Shown here: positions 18,200 through 28,005 of the stretch, one piece after another
How the letters are laid out: each line of letters begins with the position of its first letter
How positions within the stretch are numbered: the first letter of the stretch is position 1
From: an uncultured Chloroflexota bacterium
GTDB lineage: Bacteria; Chloroflexota; Dehalococcoidia; CAUJGQ01
Reading direction: 5' to 3'
Assembly (NCBI GenBank): GCA_937879875.1
Contig: CALFMN010000161.1
Span: 1 to 49,023, forward strand
Length of the DNA: 49,023 bases
Made by a program: the position numbers and the translations under genes
The notes under the pieces: generated by a model
Seen by the model: the letters and a program-made list of their open reading frames with translations, nothing else
Database searches by the model: none
What the model was told of the DNA's origin: nothing

Positions 18200-20001
18200 A
18201 TGACGGTTTCGAAAGAGCTACGCCCGGTGGAGACCGACGGCGGCGCCGAACGCCCCGCCGGCGCCCGGCGGCTGGCAACCGCGATCGCGGCCGGCGTCTC
18301 GATGGCGCGGCGGCTCAGTGCAGCCATGCGCGCGGCCGGCGCAACGCCAAGGCACGTGCGCGCCCTGGCCGCGCACGGGGTTCGCCTGCTCCAGCGGCAG
18401 GCGCCGATCGTGCGCCGTCTCCCGCCGGCCGTCAGCATCGGGACAACGCCGGCGCCGCGCGGCGCCGAGACTGAGCCTGCTCCCGCCGATCCTCACGCCT
18501 TCGAGGCGGACGAAATCGCGCGAAGCGGCTTGTTCGAACCGGCCTTCTACTGCAAGCAACTGCTGCGTCGCGGTCTCCTGGTCGACAGTCCTTCAACAGC
18601 GTCCAGCGATGGACTGCTTCGTCACTTCCTTGAGCGTGGAGGCGCCGCCGGCATCGCGCCGCATCCGCTGTTCGACGCGGCTGAGTATTTGCGCGCGAAC
18701 CCCGATGTCGCGGCCGCGGGCATGAACCCACTCACGCACTATCTGCGCCACGGCTTCCGCGAAGGCCGCCGGCCCGGCCGCCTCTTCAATCCGGCCTTCT
18801 ACCTCGACGCCAATCCCGATCTGCCGCGCGGCCTGAATCCGCTCCAGCACTTCGTGGAGCACGGCATTGCCGAGCAACGCCGGGCATGGACGAGCGCAGA
18901 CGCAGACACTTTGCTGATCTCCCCGCGCGCTGATGCCGGCCTCGGCGGCTGCCTCGACAGCCCGCAGAGGCCGTCCGGCGATGCGAACGCCTCGTGGGAA
19001 GGGCTGACGTTCGGGCTCTACGCGCACAGCGAAGGCAGCTACCGCTTTCACGAGCTGCGGGACCTGCTTGCGCACGGTCTACGCCAGTGCGGCATCACCC
19101 CGGTGCTCCTGGACGAGCGTTCAGAGCCGCTCCCCAACCTCGCCGCCCACCTGGTCATCGCACCCACGAGTTCTTCTTCCTCGGCCACGGCCAGGAGCTG
19201 CGCGATACCTTTCCGTTTGGAGACGCGCTGCTGCTGAACACCGCGCAGCTGGCGTCAACCGAGCTCGTGCGTTGTCTACCCCTGTTCTGGCGCGCGGCCG
19301 CGGTTCTCGATCTCCATCTGCAAACCGCTGCCGCCCCGGGCGAGCTGGGCATCGATGCCTGCTTCCTGCCGCTCGGCTTCGCGTCCGACTTTCAGCCATA
19401 CGCCCGCGTTGAGGAGCTGCCGGACATTCTTGCCGTTCGCGGGCTGCCGGCGAGCACACGCCAATTTGCGCCGGCCGGGCGCGACGAGTTCCGCGAGCGC
19501 CCGATCGATTTGCTCTTCATCGGCGCGCCGAGCGAGCGCCGGCGCCGCTTCTTCGCCCAATCGGCGGCGGCCTTCAGCCGCTTTACCTGCTATCTCCACC
19601 TGCCGGAAACCGGCACGCAGCGCGTCTCCGATCCGACGGCGCTGAACACGTCTGCCGCTGTCGGCCTCGCTCAGCGGGCCAGGATCGTGCTCAACCTGCA
19701 CGATTCGGAGGCGCGGTACTTCGAGTGGCAGCGCATCGTCCACCACGGCATCTGGCAGCGGGCGCTGGTGGTGACCGAGCCCTGTACTCCGGTCGCGGGC
19801 CTGCGCGCCGGAGAGCACTATCTGGAGTGCCCGCGGTCCGAGCTGCCCGATCTTGTCACGTGGCTGCTGCGGACGACGTCCGGCGCCGCACGGGCTGAGA
19901 CGGTCCGCCGCCAGGCCTACGCTGCGCTGATCAACGACTTCGATCTGCGCAACTGCCTGCGATCGGTGCTGCCCCGGCTCGTGGCGGCGGTAGAGCGATG
20001 A
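18200..20001 (+). CDS. Glycosyltransferase with N-terminal NPD repeats, frameshifted
   Basis: This 1802-bp gene is broken by one apparent base deletion near 19165; restoring it gives 600 aa. The N-terminal half has repeats of the form FDxxxYLRANPDV...PLxHYxxHGxxEGRRP (about residues 130-240), a module found in surface-polysaccharide proteins. The C-terminal half is CgeB/GT1-like: DLLFIGAPSERRRRFF, LAQRARIVLNLHDSEARYFEWQR and RALVVTEPCTPV. The join restores VIAPHEFFFLGHGQ. The stop overlaps the next ATG (ATGA). Either a sequencing error or a recent mutation is possible, because both halves remain well conserved. Confidence 0.65.
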
Positions 20002-20831
20002 ACGGCGGTGCTGGAGCCCAGCCGCCGTCCGACGCGGCTTCGGTCACGACCCTTTTCGCTCACGGCGATCCCGGCAACGGTGAGATCACGGTCGCCGTGC
20101 CGCTGTACGACCACGAACGCTTCATCATCCCGACCCTCGATTCCGTTCTCGCCCAGAGCCTCGCGGGAATCGAGCTGACAATCGTAGACGACGCCGGACC
20201 CGGCGCCGCCTGCGCTACCGCGTTTGAGTGGCTGGAGCAGCACGGCAACGCGTTCAGCAGCGCTCGCCTGCTCAGGCATGACCGTAACCGCGGCAGCGCG
20301 GCGGCTCGCAACACGGCGGTCAACCGGGCCCAGACCGAGTTTGTGTTCATGCTGGACTCGGACAACATCCTCTTTCCCACGTGCCTCTCGCGCTGCCTCG
20401 AGGCGCTCCGCTCATCGGGAGCGGCCTTCGCCTACCCGATGCTGGAGGTGTTCGGCGAGGAACAGAACGTCATGGGGCTCGGGCTGTGGGATCCGCACCG
20501 CCTGGCGTACGGCAACTACATCGACACGCTGGCGTTGGTCCGGCGGGAAGCGTGGCTGGCCGTCGGCGGCGCGACCCTCATGGCCGTTTCGGGCTGGAAC
20601 GACTACGAACTGTGGTGCAAGTTCGCGGAACACGGCTACTGGGGTGTGCAGGTGCCGCAGATCCTGGCCCGCTACCGCGTACACCGGGGTTCACACCTGC
20701 GCACGATCACGAACCATCCCGCTAACATCGGCCCCCTGATCGCGGAGATGCAGTGGCTGCACCCCTGGCTCAGGTTGCCCACGCCGCCGGCCGCGGATGA
20801 CGCCGAAAGCGCCGTCGCGCCCGGCCCGTGA
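19998..20831 (+). CDS. Glycosyltransferase family 2
   Basis: This is a 277-aa GT-A fold enzyme that transfers a sugar from a nucleotide-sugar donor. The N-terminal strand TVAVPLYDHERFI and ELTIVDD bind the nucleotide. The metal-binding DSD motif is at Asp120-Asp122 (FMLDSDN), and the acceptor-side GWNDYELWCKFAEHG follows. The gene overlaps the preceding glycosyltransferase by 4 bp. The pair probably decorates a cell-surface glycan or protein. No membrane segment is seen. Confidence 0.85.
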   Translation: MNGGAGAQPPSDAASVTTLFAHGDPGNGEITVAVPLYDHERFIIPTLDSVLAQSLAGIELTIVDDAGPGAACATAFEWLEQHGNAFSSARLLRHDRNRGSAAARNTAVNRAQTEFVFMLDSDNILFPTCLSRCLEALRSSGAAFAYPMLEVFGEEQNVMGLGLWDPHRLAYGNYIDTLALVRREAWLAVGGATLMAVSGWNDYELWCKFAEHGYWGVQVPQILARYRVHRGSHLRTITNHPANIGPLIAEMQWLHPWLRLPTPPAADDAESAVAPGP

Positions 20832-20913
20832 AGACGGCACGGGATCCGGACGGCCGATGCCGCCGCCGGTTCCGGCCGCGGGCCGCGGCCTGTGCCGGCC
20901 CGGCCCGACGGCG

Positions 20914-20919
20914 TACAAT
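20914..20919 (+). promoter_or_regulatory. -10 box of the glcF-glcD operon
   Basis: TACAAT in GGCGTACAATC lies 33 bp before the ATG at 20952. This argues against the longer frame from the GTG at 20892, which would start upstream of the promoter. The context is shared with 18161. No clear -35 box is seen. Confidence 0.4.
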
Positions 20920-20951
20920 CAGCACTGTTGCTGACCCTGCGCGAGCGTCGA

Positions 20952-22361
20952 ATGTCGCCTTCCCGTTCTCCCAGCACGCAGCCGGAAGCGGCCGTCAGGG
21001 GCCGTGCGAAGCCGGGTGGCGCGCCGCTGCCCCTGCTCGACCCTGCCTCGGCGGCACTGCTGCACGGCCAGTACGACAACATGCTGAGCTGCATCCGCTG
21101 CGGTCTCTGTTTGAGCGTATGCCCGACGTACCAGATCAGCTTCGCGGAAGAGGAAGGTCCGCGCGGCCGCATCGCCATGGCCCGAGCCGTGGCGGAGGGC
21201 CATCTGCCGCTGACGCCCGACATGGTGGAGCACTCGCAGACCTGCCTGCTCTGCGACGCCTGCACCGCCATCTGTCCCGCCGGCGTACACATGGAGCCGC
21301 TCGGCACGATGATGCGCGAGCTGTTCCTGCGCGATCGCCCGCACGGCCGGCGCGAGCGGCTGCTGCGCTGGTTCGTCTTCCGGAAGCTCTTCGCCGATAT
21401 GGGGCGCTTCCGCCGCGTCTGCGGACTGGGCCGCTTCTATCAGCGCGGCGGCGCGCGCTGGCTGCTGCGCAGGCTGGGCGTGTTCCGGCTGTTTGGCCTG
21501 ACGACGCTGGAGCAGCTCGTGCCGGCCATGCCGCACCGCTTTTTGGTGCCGCGTGGCCAGCGCTGGCAAGCGGCCGGCGGCACGCCAAACCGGCAGATCG
21601 GGCTCTTCGCCGGCTGCATCATGAGCACGGCATATGCGGAGACCGACCGCGCCACGGCCCGCATGCTCGCGCGCTCCGGCGCCGAGGTCGTGGCCGTTGC
21701 CGATCAGGGCTGCTGCGGCGCGCTGCACGTCCATAACGGCGAAGCGGAAGGCGCGCGGATACTGGCGCGGCGCAACATTGACGCCTTTGCGCGGCTGCCC
21801 GACGCCGCCGTGGTGGTGAATGCGGCGGGCTGCGGCTCGACACTGAAGGGCTACGGCCACCTCCTGCGCGACGATCCGGCCTACGCCGAGCGGGCCGTCG
21901 CCTTTGCCGCGCGCGTGCGCGACGTGAATGAGGAGCTGGCTGGCGCGGCGCTGCCGGAAGCAACGACACGGCTCGACATAACGGTCACGCTGCAGGAACC
22001 CTGCCATCTGGCGCACGCGCAGCGCATCCGCGAGGCGCCGCGCGCGCTGCTGAAGGCGGTGCCCGGCCTCTCGCTCGTCGAGATGGACGAGCCGGCGCTC
22101 TGCTGCGGCAGTGCCGGCATCTACAACGTGCTGCATCGCGATCGCGCCGACACGCTGCAGGCGCGCAAGATCGAGAATGTGCGCACGAGCGGCGCGCCGG
22201 TCGTGGTCACGTCGAATCCGGGCTGCCAGCTGCAGCTCGAAGCCGGGCTGGCGCAGGCCGGGCTCGGCGGGCGCGTGCGCGTACGTCATATCGTGGACGT
22301 GTTGGACGAGGCGTACGGCGGAGCTTCGGCCGGAGACGTGATCGAGGAGCCGGCGCGATGA
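20952..22361 (+). CDS. glcF: Glycolate oxidase-like iron-sulfur subunit
   Basis: This is a GlcF/LutA-type (Fe-S)-binding protein (469 aa) that passes electrons from the flavin subunit to the membrane chain. It has two [4Fe-4S] motifs: Cys47-50-53-57 (CIRCGLCLSVCP) and Cys98-101-104-108 (CLLCDACTAICP). Two CCG domains contain DQGCCGALHVHNGE and EPALCCGSAGIYN. No N-terminal signal or transmembrane segment is evident. The next gene is the flavin subunit, 22 bp downstream. Substrates could be glycolate or D-lactate. Confidence 0.88.
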   Translation: MSPSRSPSTQPEAAVRGRAKPGGAPLPLLDPASAALLHGQYDNMLSCIRCGLCLSVCPTYQISFAEEEGPRGRIAMARAVAEGHLPLTPDMVEHSQTCLLCDACTAICPAGVHMEPLGTMMRELFLRDRPHGRRERLLRWFVFRKLFADMGRFRRVCGLGRFYQRGGARWLLRRLGVFRLFGLTTLEQLVPAMPHRFLVPRGQRWQAAGGTPNRQIGLFAGCIMSTAYAETDRATARMLARSGAEVVAVADQGCCGALHVHNGEAEGARILARRNIDAFARLPDAAVVVNAAGCGSTLKGYGHLLRDDPAYAERAVAFAARVRDVNEELAGAALPEATTRLDITVTLQEPCHLAHAQRIREAPRALLKAVPGLSLVEMDEPALCCGSAGIYNVLHRDRADTLQARKIENVRTSGAPVVVTSNPGCQLQLEAGLAQAGLGGRVRVRHIVDVLDEAYGGASAGDVIEEPAR

Positions 22362-22383
22362 CGCGGATCAGCGGAGCCCGGCC

Positions 22384-23832
22384 GTGCTGAGCGAGGCGCT
22401 GCGCGCGGAGCTGCGTCGGATCGTCGGTTCAGCGCAGGTACACGACCAGCCCGGTCAACTGGTGGCGTACTCGCTCGACGGCACCTTCGCGCAGGATCCG
22501 CCCGATGTGGCCGTAACGCCGGCCACCACCGACGAAGTCGCGCAGATCGTGCGCCTCGCCGCGCGCGAGAAGCTTTCAGTGCTGCCGCGCGGCGCCGGTA
22601 CCAGCCTGGCCGGCGGGGCCATCCCCATCGGCGGCGGTATTCTGCTGTCGCTGGCGCGGATGAACCGCATCATCGAGATCGATACCGCCAATGCCGTCGC
22701 GATCGTGCAGCCGGGCGTGGTTACAGCCGACCTGCAGGCCGCGGTTGAAAAGCTGGGCCTGTTTTATCCGCCCGACCCCGCGAGCCTCAATCAGTCCACG
22801 CTCGGCGGCAACGTCGCCTGCAATGCCGGCGGACCGCGCTGCCTGAAGTATGGCGTGACCAAAGACTACGTCCTCGGCCTCACGGTCGTATTGGCGGACG
22901 GCAGCGTGCTCAAGCTCGGCGGCAAGCTCGTCAAGAACGTGACCGGCTACCAGCTCGTGCAGCTCTTCGTCGGCTCCGAAGGCACGCTTGGGGCGATCAC
23001 GGAGATCGTCCTGCGCCTGCGACCGCTGCCGCGCCAGCGCAGTACCGCCGCGGCCTACTTTGACACGCTCGAACATGCCTCTGAGGCCGTCGCCGCGATC
23101 ATCGCCGCCGGCATTCTGCCCGTGACATTGGAGATGATGGATAACACGACGATCAACGTCGTGGAAGACTATCTGCAAATGGGCCTGCCGCGCGACGCCG
23201 AGGCGATGTTGCTGCTCGAACAGGACGGCGGCGACGAGGCCGCGGCGCGGGCCGACGTGGAGCGCATGGCCGAGGTCTGCCGCTGCCATGATGCCGTCTC
23301 AGTCGAGGTTGCGGCCGGACCGGCGCAGCGCGACGCCCTGTGGAAAGCGCGGCGGGCCGTCTCCGGTGCGCTGGGGCGGGTGCGGCCGAACAAGCTGGGC
23401 GAGGACATCGCCGTGCCGCGCAGCGAGGTGCCGGAGATGGTGCGGCGCGTGCGCCAGATCGCCCGTGACACAGAGCTGCCGATCGCCGTCTTCGGTCATG
23501 CCGGCGACGGCAACCTGCATCCCAACATCCTCTTCGACCGCCGTATCGAGGGCGAGATGCAACGGGTGGAGCTGGCCGCCGCGGCCATCTTCCGCGCGGC
23601 GCTGGCGCTGGGTGGCACGCTCTCCGGCGAGCACGGCATCGGCTCGCTGAAGAAGGAGTTCCTCGAAGAGGATTTGGGGCCGGTGGCCGTGGGTCTGATG
23701 CGCGGCATCAAGCAGGTCTTCGACCCGCAGGGCATCTTCAGTCCGCACAAGGTTTTCCCCGAACGCGGCGGCTCGGCCCGCGCGGACTTCCTCCGCGCCC
23801 TGCCCTCGCTCGATGGCTGGACGCCGGGATAG
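22384..23832 (+). CDS. glcD: Glycolate oxidase-like FAD subunit
   Basis: This is a GlcD-type flavoprotein (482 aa) that oxidises a 2-hydroxyacid such as glycolate or D-lactate. The FAD-binding PRGAGTSLAGG is at residues 68-78, followed by NVACNAGGPRCLKYGVT. The C-terminal oxidase domain has VFGHAGDGNLHPN and LSGEHGIGSLKKEF, both typical of GlcD. The GTG start at 22384 follows GCGGAG. An ATG at 22358 opens only a 10-codon frame. No GlcE is present, so the flavin subunit may work only with GlcF. Confidence 0.9.
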   Translation: MLSEALRAELRRIVGSAQVHDQPGQLVAYSLDGTFAQDPPDVAVTPATTDEVAQIVRLAAREKLSVLPRGAGTSLAGGAIPIGGGILLSLARMNRIIEIDTANAVAIVQPGVVTADLQAAVEKLGLFYPPDPASLNQSTLGGNVACNAGGPRCLKYGVTKDYVLGLTVVLADGSVLKLGGKLVKNVTGYQLVQLFVGSEGTLGAITEIVLRLRPLPRQRSTAAAYFDTLEHASEAVAAIIAAGILPVTLEMMDNTTINVVEDYLQMGLPRDAEAMLLLEQDGGDEAAARADVERMAEVCRCHDAVSVEVAAGPAQRDALWKARRAVSGALGRVRPNKLGEDIAVPRSEVPEMVRRVRQIARDTELPIAVFGHAGDGNLHPNILFDRRIEGEMQRVELAAAAIFRAALALGGTLSGEHGIGSLKKEFLEEDLGPVAVGLMRGIKQVFDPQGIFSPHKVFPERGGSARADFLRALPSLDGWTPG

Positions 23833-23954
23833 CGTCTCGCCGCGCCAGTCCCGGCCGGCGCGGTGTGTGAATTGCCCGGCCGGTGACGTAACGCGGCCGT
23901 CGCTTCGGCATACCATGTCAGCGGAGCATGAAAACGCACTCAGGGAGGGCTGGC

Positions 23955-24719
23955 ATGCGGCTCGAAGGCAAGGTGGCGCTGGTCACGGGCGGGGCCACGG
24001 GCATCGGCAGGGGCATCTGTGAACGTTTCGCCAAAGAGGGCGCCGATGTCGTCGTCGATTACGTCGGCAGCAGCGATCAGGCCGATTCGCTGGTGCAGGA
24101 TGTGAAGCAGGCCGGCCGCCGTGCCCTCGCGGTCGAAGCGGATATCGCCAGGGCCGAGGATGTGGCGAAACTGTTCGAGCAGGCGATCGCGCAGATGGGC
24201 CGCATCGACGTGCTCGTGAACAACGCCGGTATCGAGAAGCGCATGCCGTTTCTGGAAACGCCGATCGAAGAGTACGACAGGATCATGGCGGTGAACCTGC
24301 GCGGCGCCTTTCTCTGCGCACAGGCGGCCGCGCGCGACATGGTGCAACGCAAGCAGGGCCGCATCATCAACATCTCCTCGATTCACGAGGATCTGCCGTT
24401 CCCCGGCTTCACGCCCTACTGCGCCTCGAAGGGCGGCATGCGCATGTTCATGCGCAACATCGCCGTGGAGCTTGCGCCGCAGGGCATCACGGTGAACAAC
24501 ATCGCGCCGGGCGCCATCGCCACGCCGATCAACACCGCGACCTTGCAAGACCCGGAGCTGATCCGCGAGCTGAACGCGATCATCCCTGCCGGTCATCTGG
24601 GTACGCCGGAGGACGTGGCCGCCGTCGCCGTCTTCCTCGCCTCGAATGAGGCCGCCTACGTCACCGGCAGCACCTACGTTGTGGACGGCGGCATGATTCG
24701 CTTCGCGAAGCCGCTGTAG
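23955..24719 (+). CDS. SDR family NAD(P)-dependent oxidoreductase
   Basis: This is a classical short-chain dehydrogenase (254 aa) with a Rossmann TGGATGIGRG motif (11-20), NNAG (89-92) and the catalytic Ser142, Tyr155 and Lys159. It ends with the usual VTGSTYVVDGGM segment. It resembles the glucose-1-dehydrogenase group, but SDR substrate cannot be read from sequence. The ATG at 23955 follows GGGAGG by 7 bp; the ATG at 23928 lacks an SD. Confidence 0.88.
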   Translation: MRLEGKVALVTGGATGIGRGICERFAKEGADVVVDYVGSSDQADSLVQDVKQAGRRALAVEADIARAEDVAKLFEQAIAQMGRIDVLVNNAGIEKRMPFLETPIEEYDRIMAVNLRGAFLCAQAAARDMVQRKQGRIINISSIHEDLPFPGFTPYCASKGGMRMFMRNIAVELAPQGITVNNIAPGAIATPINTATLQDPELIRELNAIIPAGHLGTPEDVAAVAVFLASNEAAYVTGSTYVVDGGMIRFAKPL

Positions 24720-24896
24720 GCAGGCCGTGAGCGGCACCACAATCCCCATCCCTTTCGCCCTCATCCAACCGGGTTCAGCGGATCTGCCGAGCTGCGAAGG
24801 CGTATGGGAGAGCACACGTCCCTGCGGAGCTTGGCGCCGGCCAATGCGAGCTGCGGCCCCGGTCGCCGGTTCGGCCGACGGCGCCGCGGACCGTGC

Positions 24897-25556
24897 TCAA
24901 TCCGCCGCCCCTGCCGGCGAAGAGTCGACCGACGGCCGGTTGTCCAAACTCTGCCAGAGCAGCAGCAGCGCAGCGCTGCGGTATGGGCGCCAGGGTTCCG
25001 CGATCGCCTCCATCGCGGCGGGCGCAGGCAGCGCCGCCAGGCCGTAGTGACGCATCACCGCGCTGCGGATGCCGAGATCGCCGGTGGAGAGCACGTCGGG
25101 CCGGGCAAGGGAGAAGAGCAGGATCATCTCCGCGGTCCAGCGGCCGACGCCCTTCACCTGCGTGAGCTGAACGACAATTTCGTCGTCGCCGAGGGCAGGG
25201 AGCGCCGCGAGATCGAGCGTTCCATCCGCAACGGCCTCGGCCAGGCCGTGCACATAGCGCGCCTTGGCGTTGGACAGACCGGCGGCGCGCAGCGCCTCGT
25301 GGTCGGTCCGCAAGATGGCTTCGGGCGTGATCTCGGCGCCCGGCGCGACCGTGTCGTGCAGCCGGCGCATGATCGTGTCGGCAGCCTTGCTGGAGAGCTG
25401 CTGGCTGACGATCGCGCTGACCAAATCGTGGAACAGGCCGTGCTCCGGTCGCGGGGGGCGCGGCTGGAACTGATCCAGCAGCGCGGCAAGCACCGGATCT
25501 GCCGTGGCAAGATGGCTGAACGCGGCGTCGAGATCGAGCTGGTCGGATCGGCCCAT
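24897..25556 (-). CDS. DNA-3-methyladenine glycosylase, AlkA type
   Basis: This is an HhH-GPD base-excision enzyme (219 aa) that removes alkylated purines. IVSQQLSSKAA, the helix-hairpin-helix VKGVGRWTAEM and the catalytic Asp160 in LSTGDLGIR are present. It has no N-terminal extension like that of E. coli AlkA. ATG 25556 with GGAG upstream is preferred to the longer frame from 25616. It is divergent from the malate synthase gene. Confidence 0.88.
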   Translation of the reverse strand: MGRSDQLDLDAAFSHLATADPVLAALLDQFQPRPPRPEHGLFHDLVSAIVSQQLSSKAADTIMRRLHDTVAPGAEITPEAILRTDHEALRAAGLSNAKARYVHGLAEAVADGTLDLAALPALGDDEIVVQLTQVKGVGRWTAEMILLFSLARPDVLSTGDLGIRSAVMRHYGLAALPAPAAMEAIAEPWRPYRSAALLLLWQSLDNRPSVDSSPAGAAD

Positions 25557-25637
25557 CGGCGGTGCTCCAGGCGAGAATGCACCGCGGTTTCGCGGCACGC
25601 GTCCCGAGTCTAGCACGCCTGTTCGCTTCCGCGCGCG

Positions 25638-25666
25638 TTGACAGGCCGCCCGCGCGGCGCTATTGT
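25638..25666 (+). promoter_or_regulatory. Promoter of malate synthase
   Basis: TTGACA (25638-25643), a 17-bp spacer and TATTGT (25661-25666) form the best sigma-70 promoter in the window. Transcription would start near 25673, 45 bp before the ATG. Confidence 0.65.
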
Positions 25667-25717
25667 CCCGTGTACCCCACGTCCCGTCGGCCCCGCGGCG
25701 GTCCGGAGTGTAACGCC

Positions 25718-27277
25718 ATGGTGACGGTCGATCCGCGCATCAATTTTGCACCCGCGACGTTTGAGCAAGCGGCGCTTCCGCCCGGCTTCATGGACTTCCT
25801 GAGACCGCTGCACCGCGAGTTGACGCCGCGCCAGCAGGCGCTGGTGCGAACGCGCGCCGCGGTGCTGGCCGAGGCGCACCGTGGCCGCCTGCCGGTGTAT
25901 CTGCCGCCGTCCGAGGCGACGCGCGGCGACTGGCGCATCGAGCTGCCGGACTGGAGCCTGGATCAGCGCAACCAGATGACCGGCCCGGCCGACGACGCCG
26001 AGTTGGTCGTGAAGATGCTCAACTCCGGCGCGCCCGCGGTAATGCTGGATCTGGAAGACTCGATGGCCAACACCTGGCCGCACCTGATGACCGGCATCGA
26101 GAACATCCGCCAGGCGCTGCGCGGCGAGCTGGCCTACGAAGACCAGAGGCGTGGGCGTACGGTCGGTATCGAGCCGGGCAGCACCGTGATCTTCACCCGC
26201 GCCCGTGGTCTGCACTTGAGCCAGGGCGGCGTTTTCAGAGACGAGTTGATGGCGGCGGCGCTGTTCGACGTGGCGCTGGTTTGCTTTCAGGCCGAGCCGG
26301 AGCGGCTGCGGCACCCGCTCTGCTTCTACATTCCCAAGTCGGAGTCGGCCGAAGAGGCGCTGTGGTGGCGCGATCTTTTCGACGCGACCGAGGACGCGCG
26401 CGGCTGGCCGCGCGGCTGGATTCGCTGCATGGCGCTGGTGGAGGCGCACCCGCTCGCCTTCCAGATGGAAGAGTTCATCTACAACCTGCGCGAGCACATC
26501 ATCGGCTTGAATCTGGGCCGCTGGGACTACATGGCCAGCCTGATCCACTTCAACCTGAACGATCCGGCCTGGGTGCTGCCCGACAGGAACACGATTCCGC
26601 ACGACGTGCCCTTCTTCCAGAACCTGCGCACGCTGATGCCCGAGATCTGCCATAAGCGCGGCGTCTTCGCGATCGGCGGCATGACCGCGCTCTACCCCAG
26701 CCGCACGGACGCGGACCTGAACGCCCGCGCCCTGCGTGTGCTGGCCGAGGACAAGCACAACGAAGCCGCCTGCCTGATGGACGGCGCCTGGACCGGCCAC
26801 CCCGACCAGAACGAGATCGCAGTCAAGCAGTTCCCGGCGCCGAACCAGCTCGCAGCGCGCCGGCCAAACGCCGATCCGCACCCCGATCTGCGTCCGCTGC
26901 CGGCCGGCGTGGGGCGGCACTCGCTGCAGGGCACGCGCGCCGCCGTGCGCACGGTAATTCGCTATCGCCACGGCGTGCTGAGCGGGCGCGGCGCCAGCCT
27001 GCTCGACGGCTACATGGAGGACCTGGCGACCGACCGCATCTACCGGCTGATGATCGCCCAGCGCACGCAGCACCACGAGGCGGTGACGATCATGGACGAC
27101 GCGGAGTTGCCGCTCGTGCATACGCCAGCGCTGATCACGCGGCTGTTCGACGAGGAGCTGACGAAGATCCTCGCGGAGCTGCCCGCGGGCGCGACGGAAG
27201 CAGAGCGAGCGCGCTACCGCGAGGCGCGGCGGCAGAGCGAGGAGATGATCGCGAGCGGGCGGCACGACCCGGTCTGA
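25718..27277 (+). CDS. aceB: Malate synthase A-like
   Basis: Malate synthase (519 aa) condenses glyoxylate and acetyl-CoA to malate. Recognisable parts are VMLDLEDSMANTWPHL, TRARGLHLS with the catalytic Arg, YIPKSESAEEALWWRDLF, EAHPLAFQMEEFIYNLREH, GLNLGRWDYMASLIH and EDKHNEAACLMDGAWTGHP. Length and order fit the isoform A group. It has its own promoter. With glcFD nearby it could channel glycolate-derived glyoxylate to malate. No isocitrate lyase is in the window. Confidence 0.9.
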   Translation: MVTVDPRINFAPATFEQAALPPGFMDFLRPLHRELTPRQQALVRTRAAVLAEAHRGRLPVYLPPSEATRGDWRIELPDWSLDQRNQMTGPADDAELVVKMLNSGAPAVMLDLEDSMANTWPHLMTGIENIRQALRGELAYEDQRRGRTVGIEPGSTVIFTRARGLHLSQGGVFRDELMAAALFDVALVCFQAEPERLRHPLCFYIPKSESAEEALWWRDLFDATEDARGWPRGWIRCMALVEAHPLAFQMEEFIYNLREHIIGLNLGRWDYMASLIHFNLNDPAWVLPDRNTIPHDVPFFQNLRTLMPEICHKRGVFAIGGMTALYPSRTDADLNARALRVLAEDKHNEAACLMDGAWTGHPDQNEIAVKQFPAPNQLAARRPNADPHPDLRPLPAGVGRHSLQGTRAAVRTVIRYRHGVLSGRGASLLDGYMEDLATDRIYRLMIAQRTQHHEAVTIMDDAELPLVHTPALITRLFDEELTKILAELPAGATEAERARYREARRQSEEMIASGRHDPV

Positions 27278-27280
27278 CGG

Positions 27281-27366
<86 letters not shown>

Positions 27367-27434
27367 GGAGGTGCGCGGCACTTATGGTAGCAGGCCGCCG
27401 AAGCTGCCGAAAACCTGCGTGCGCCGCTTGCCAG

Positions 27435-27674
27435 ATGCGTTGTTACGGGATTACACTCATCGCAAGAGAAACGTTGCGATGTGGTGAATTGACGCTTCGT
27501 TATGACGCGCAGGGGCAGCGCTTCGTCGGCGAGCGCATCTCGGTGCCGGCCGATGTTTTCGCGACGGTGCAGCAGGAGCTGGTGCGCAGCGGCGGCGTCC
27601 CGGCCGACCGTGCCTTCGCCCTGTTGCTCAACGAGCTGGTCTGGAAGTACGACCGCCGCGCCATCGCGGTGTAA
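27435..27674 (+). CDS. Small hypothetical protein
   Basis: The possible product is 79 aa, starting at the ATG at 27435 (MRCYGITLIARETL). A longer frame from 27339 would run over the tRNA-Ser gene and is rejected. The composition, with acidic and basic helices (VQQELVRSGGVPADRAFALLLNEL), is protein-like. No SD and no family are recognised. Confidence 0.4.
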   Translation: MRCYGITLIARETLRCGELTLRYDAQGQRFVGERISVPADVFATVQQELVRSGGVPADRAFALLLNELVWKYDRRAIAV

Positions 27675-28005
27675 GAGGGGCCGCCCGGCGAACTTGCGAC
27701 CGCCGCGCACGGTGCCTCCGGGCGGTCTCGGACCAGCGATACACGGTTAGCGAAATCCTGACTGAGGCCGTTCCCCGGTCCCGCGCCGCGGGAGGCCGGC
27801 GATGCCCGTGTGAGCCGTCAAATCTGCTTTGCCAGTCCTGTTGATCGTTCTTGATGCCAGCGCTCGATCTCCTGCCGGTAAACGCGGCGCGTGCGCCGGC
27901 CGCGCGGCGCCGCGTTTTGCGGGCACTTTCGTGGCGTGCGGCCACGAGGCGGGCGTGGTACGCTCGGCGGCATAACGCAGCCCATCGGCGCGGCGGAGGT
28001 GCGTC
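27675..28005. other. 331-bp gap without a recognisable gene
   Basis: It is GC-rich with several small inverted repeats. It ends with GGAGGT (27995-28000), the SD of the TTG-started gene that follows. Minus-strand frames here are shadows. No tRNA, known RNA family or clear promoter is seen. Confidence 0.5.

Noticed and set aside
19155..19180. Programmed frameshift at the glycosyltransferase join
   Set aside because: No canonical slippery heptamer or downstream pseudoknot was recognised; an indel is simpler.
22358..22390. Mini-ORF beginning ATG at 22358 (10 codons) before glcD
   Set aside because: Its stop lies in the glcD 5' region, but there is no SD or promoter context to support a leader peptide.
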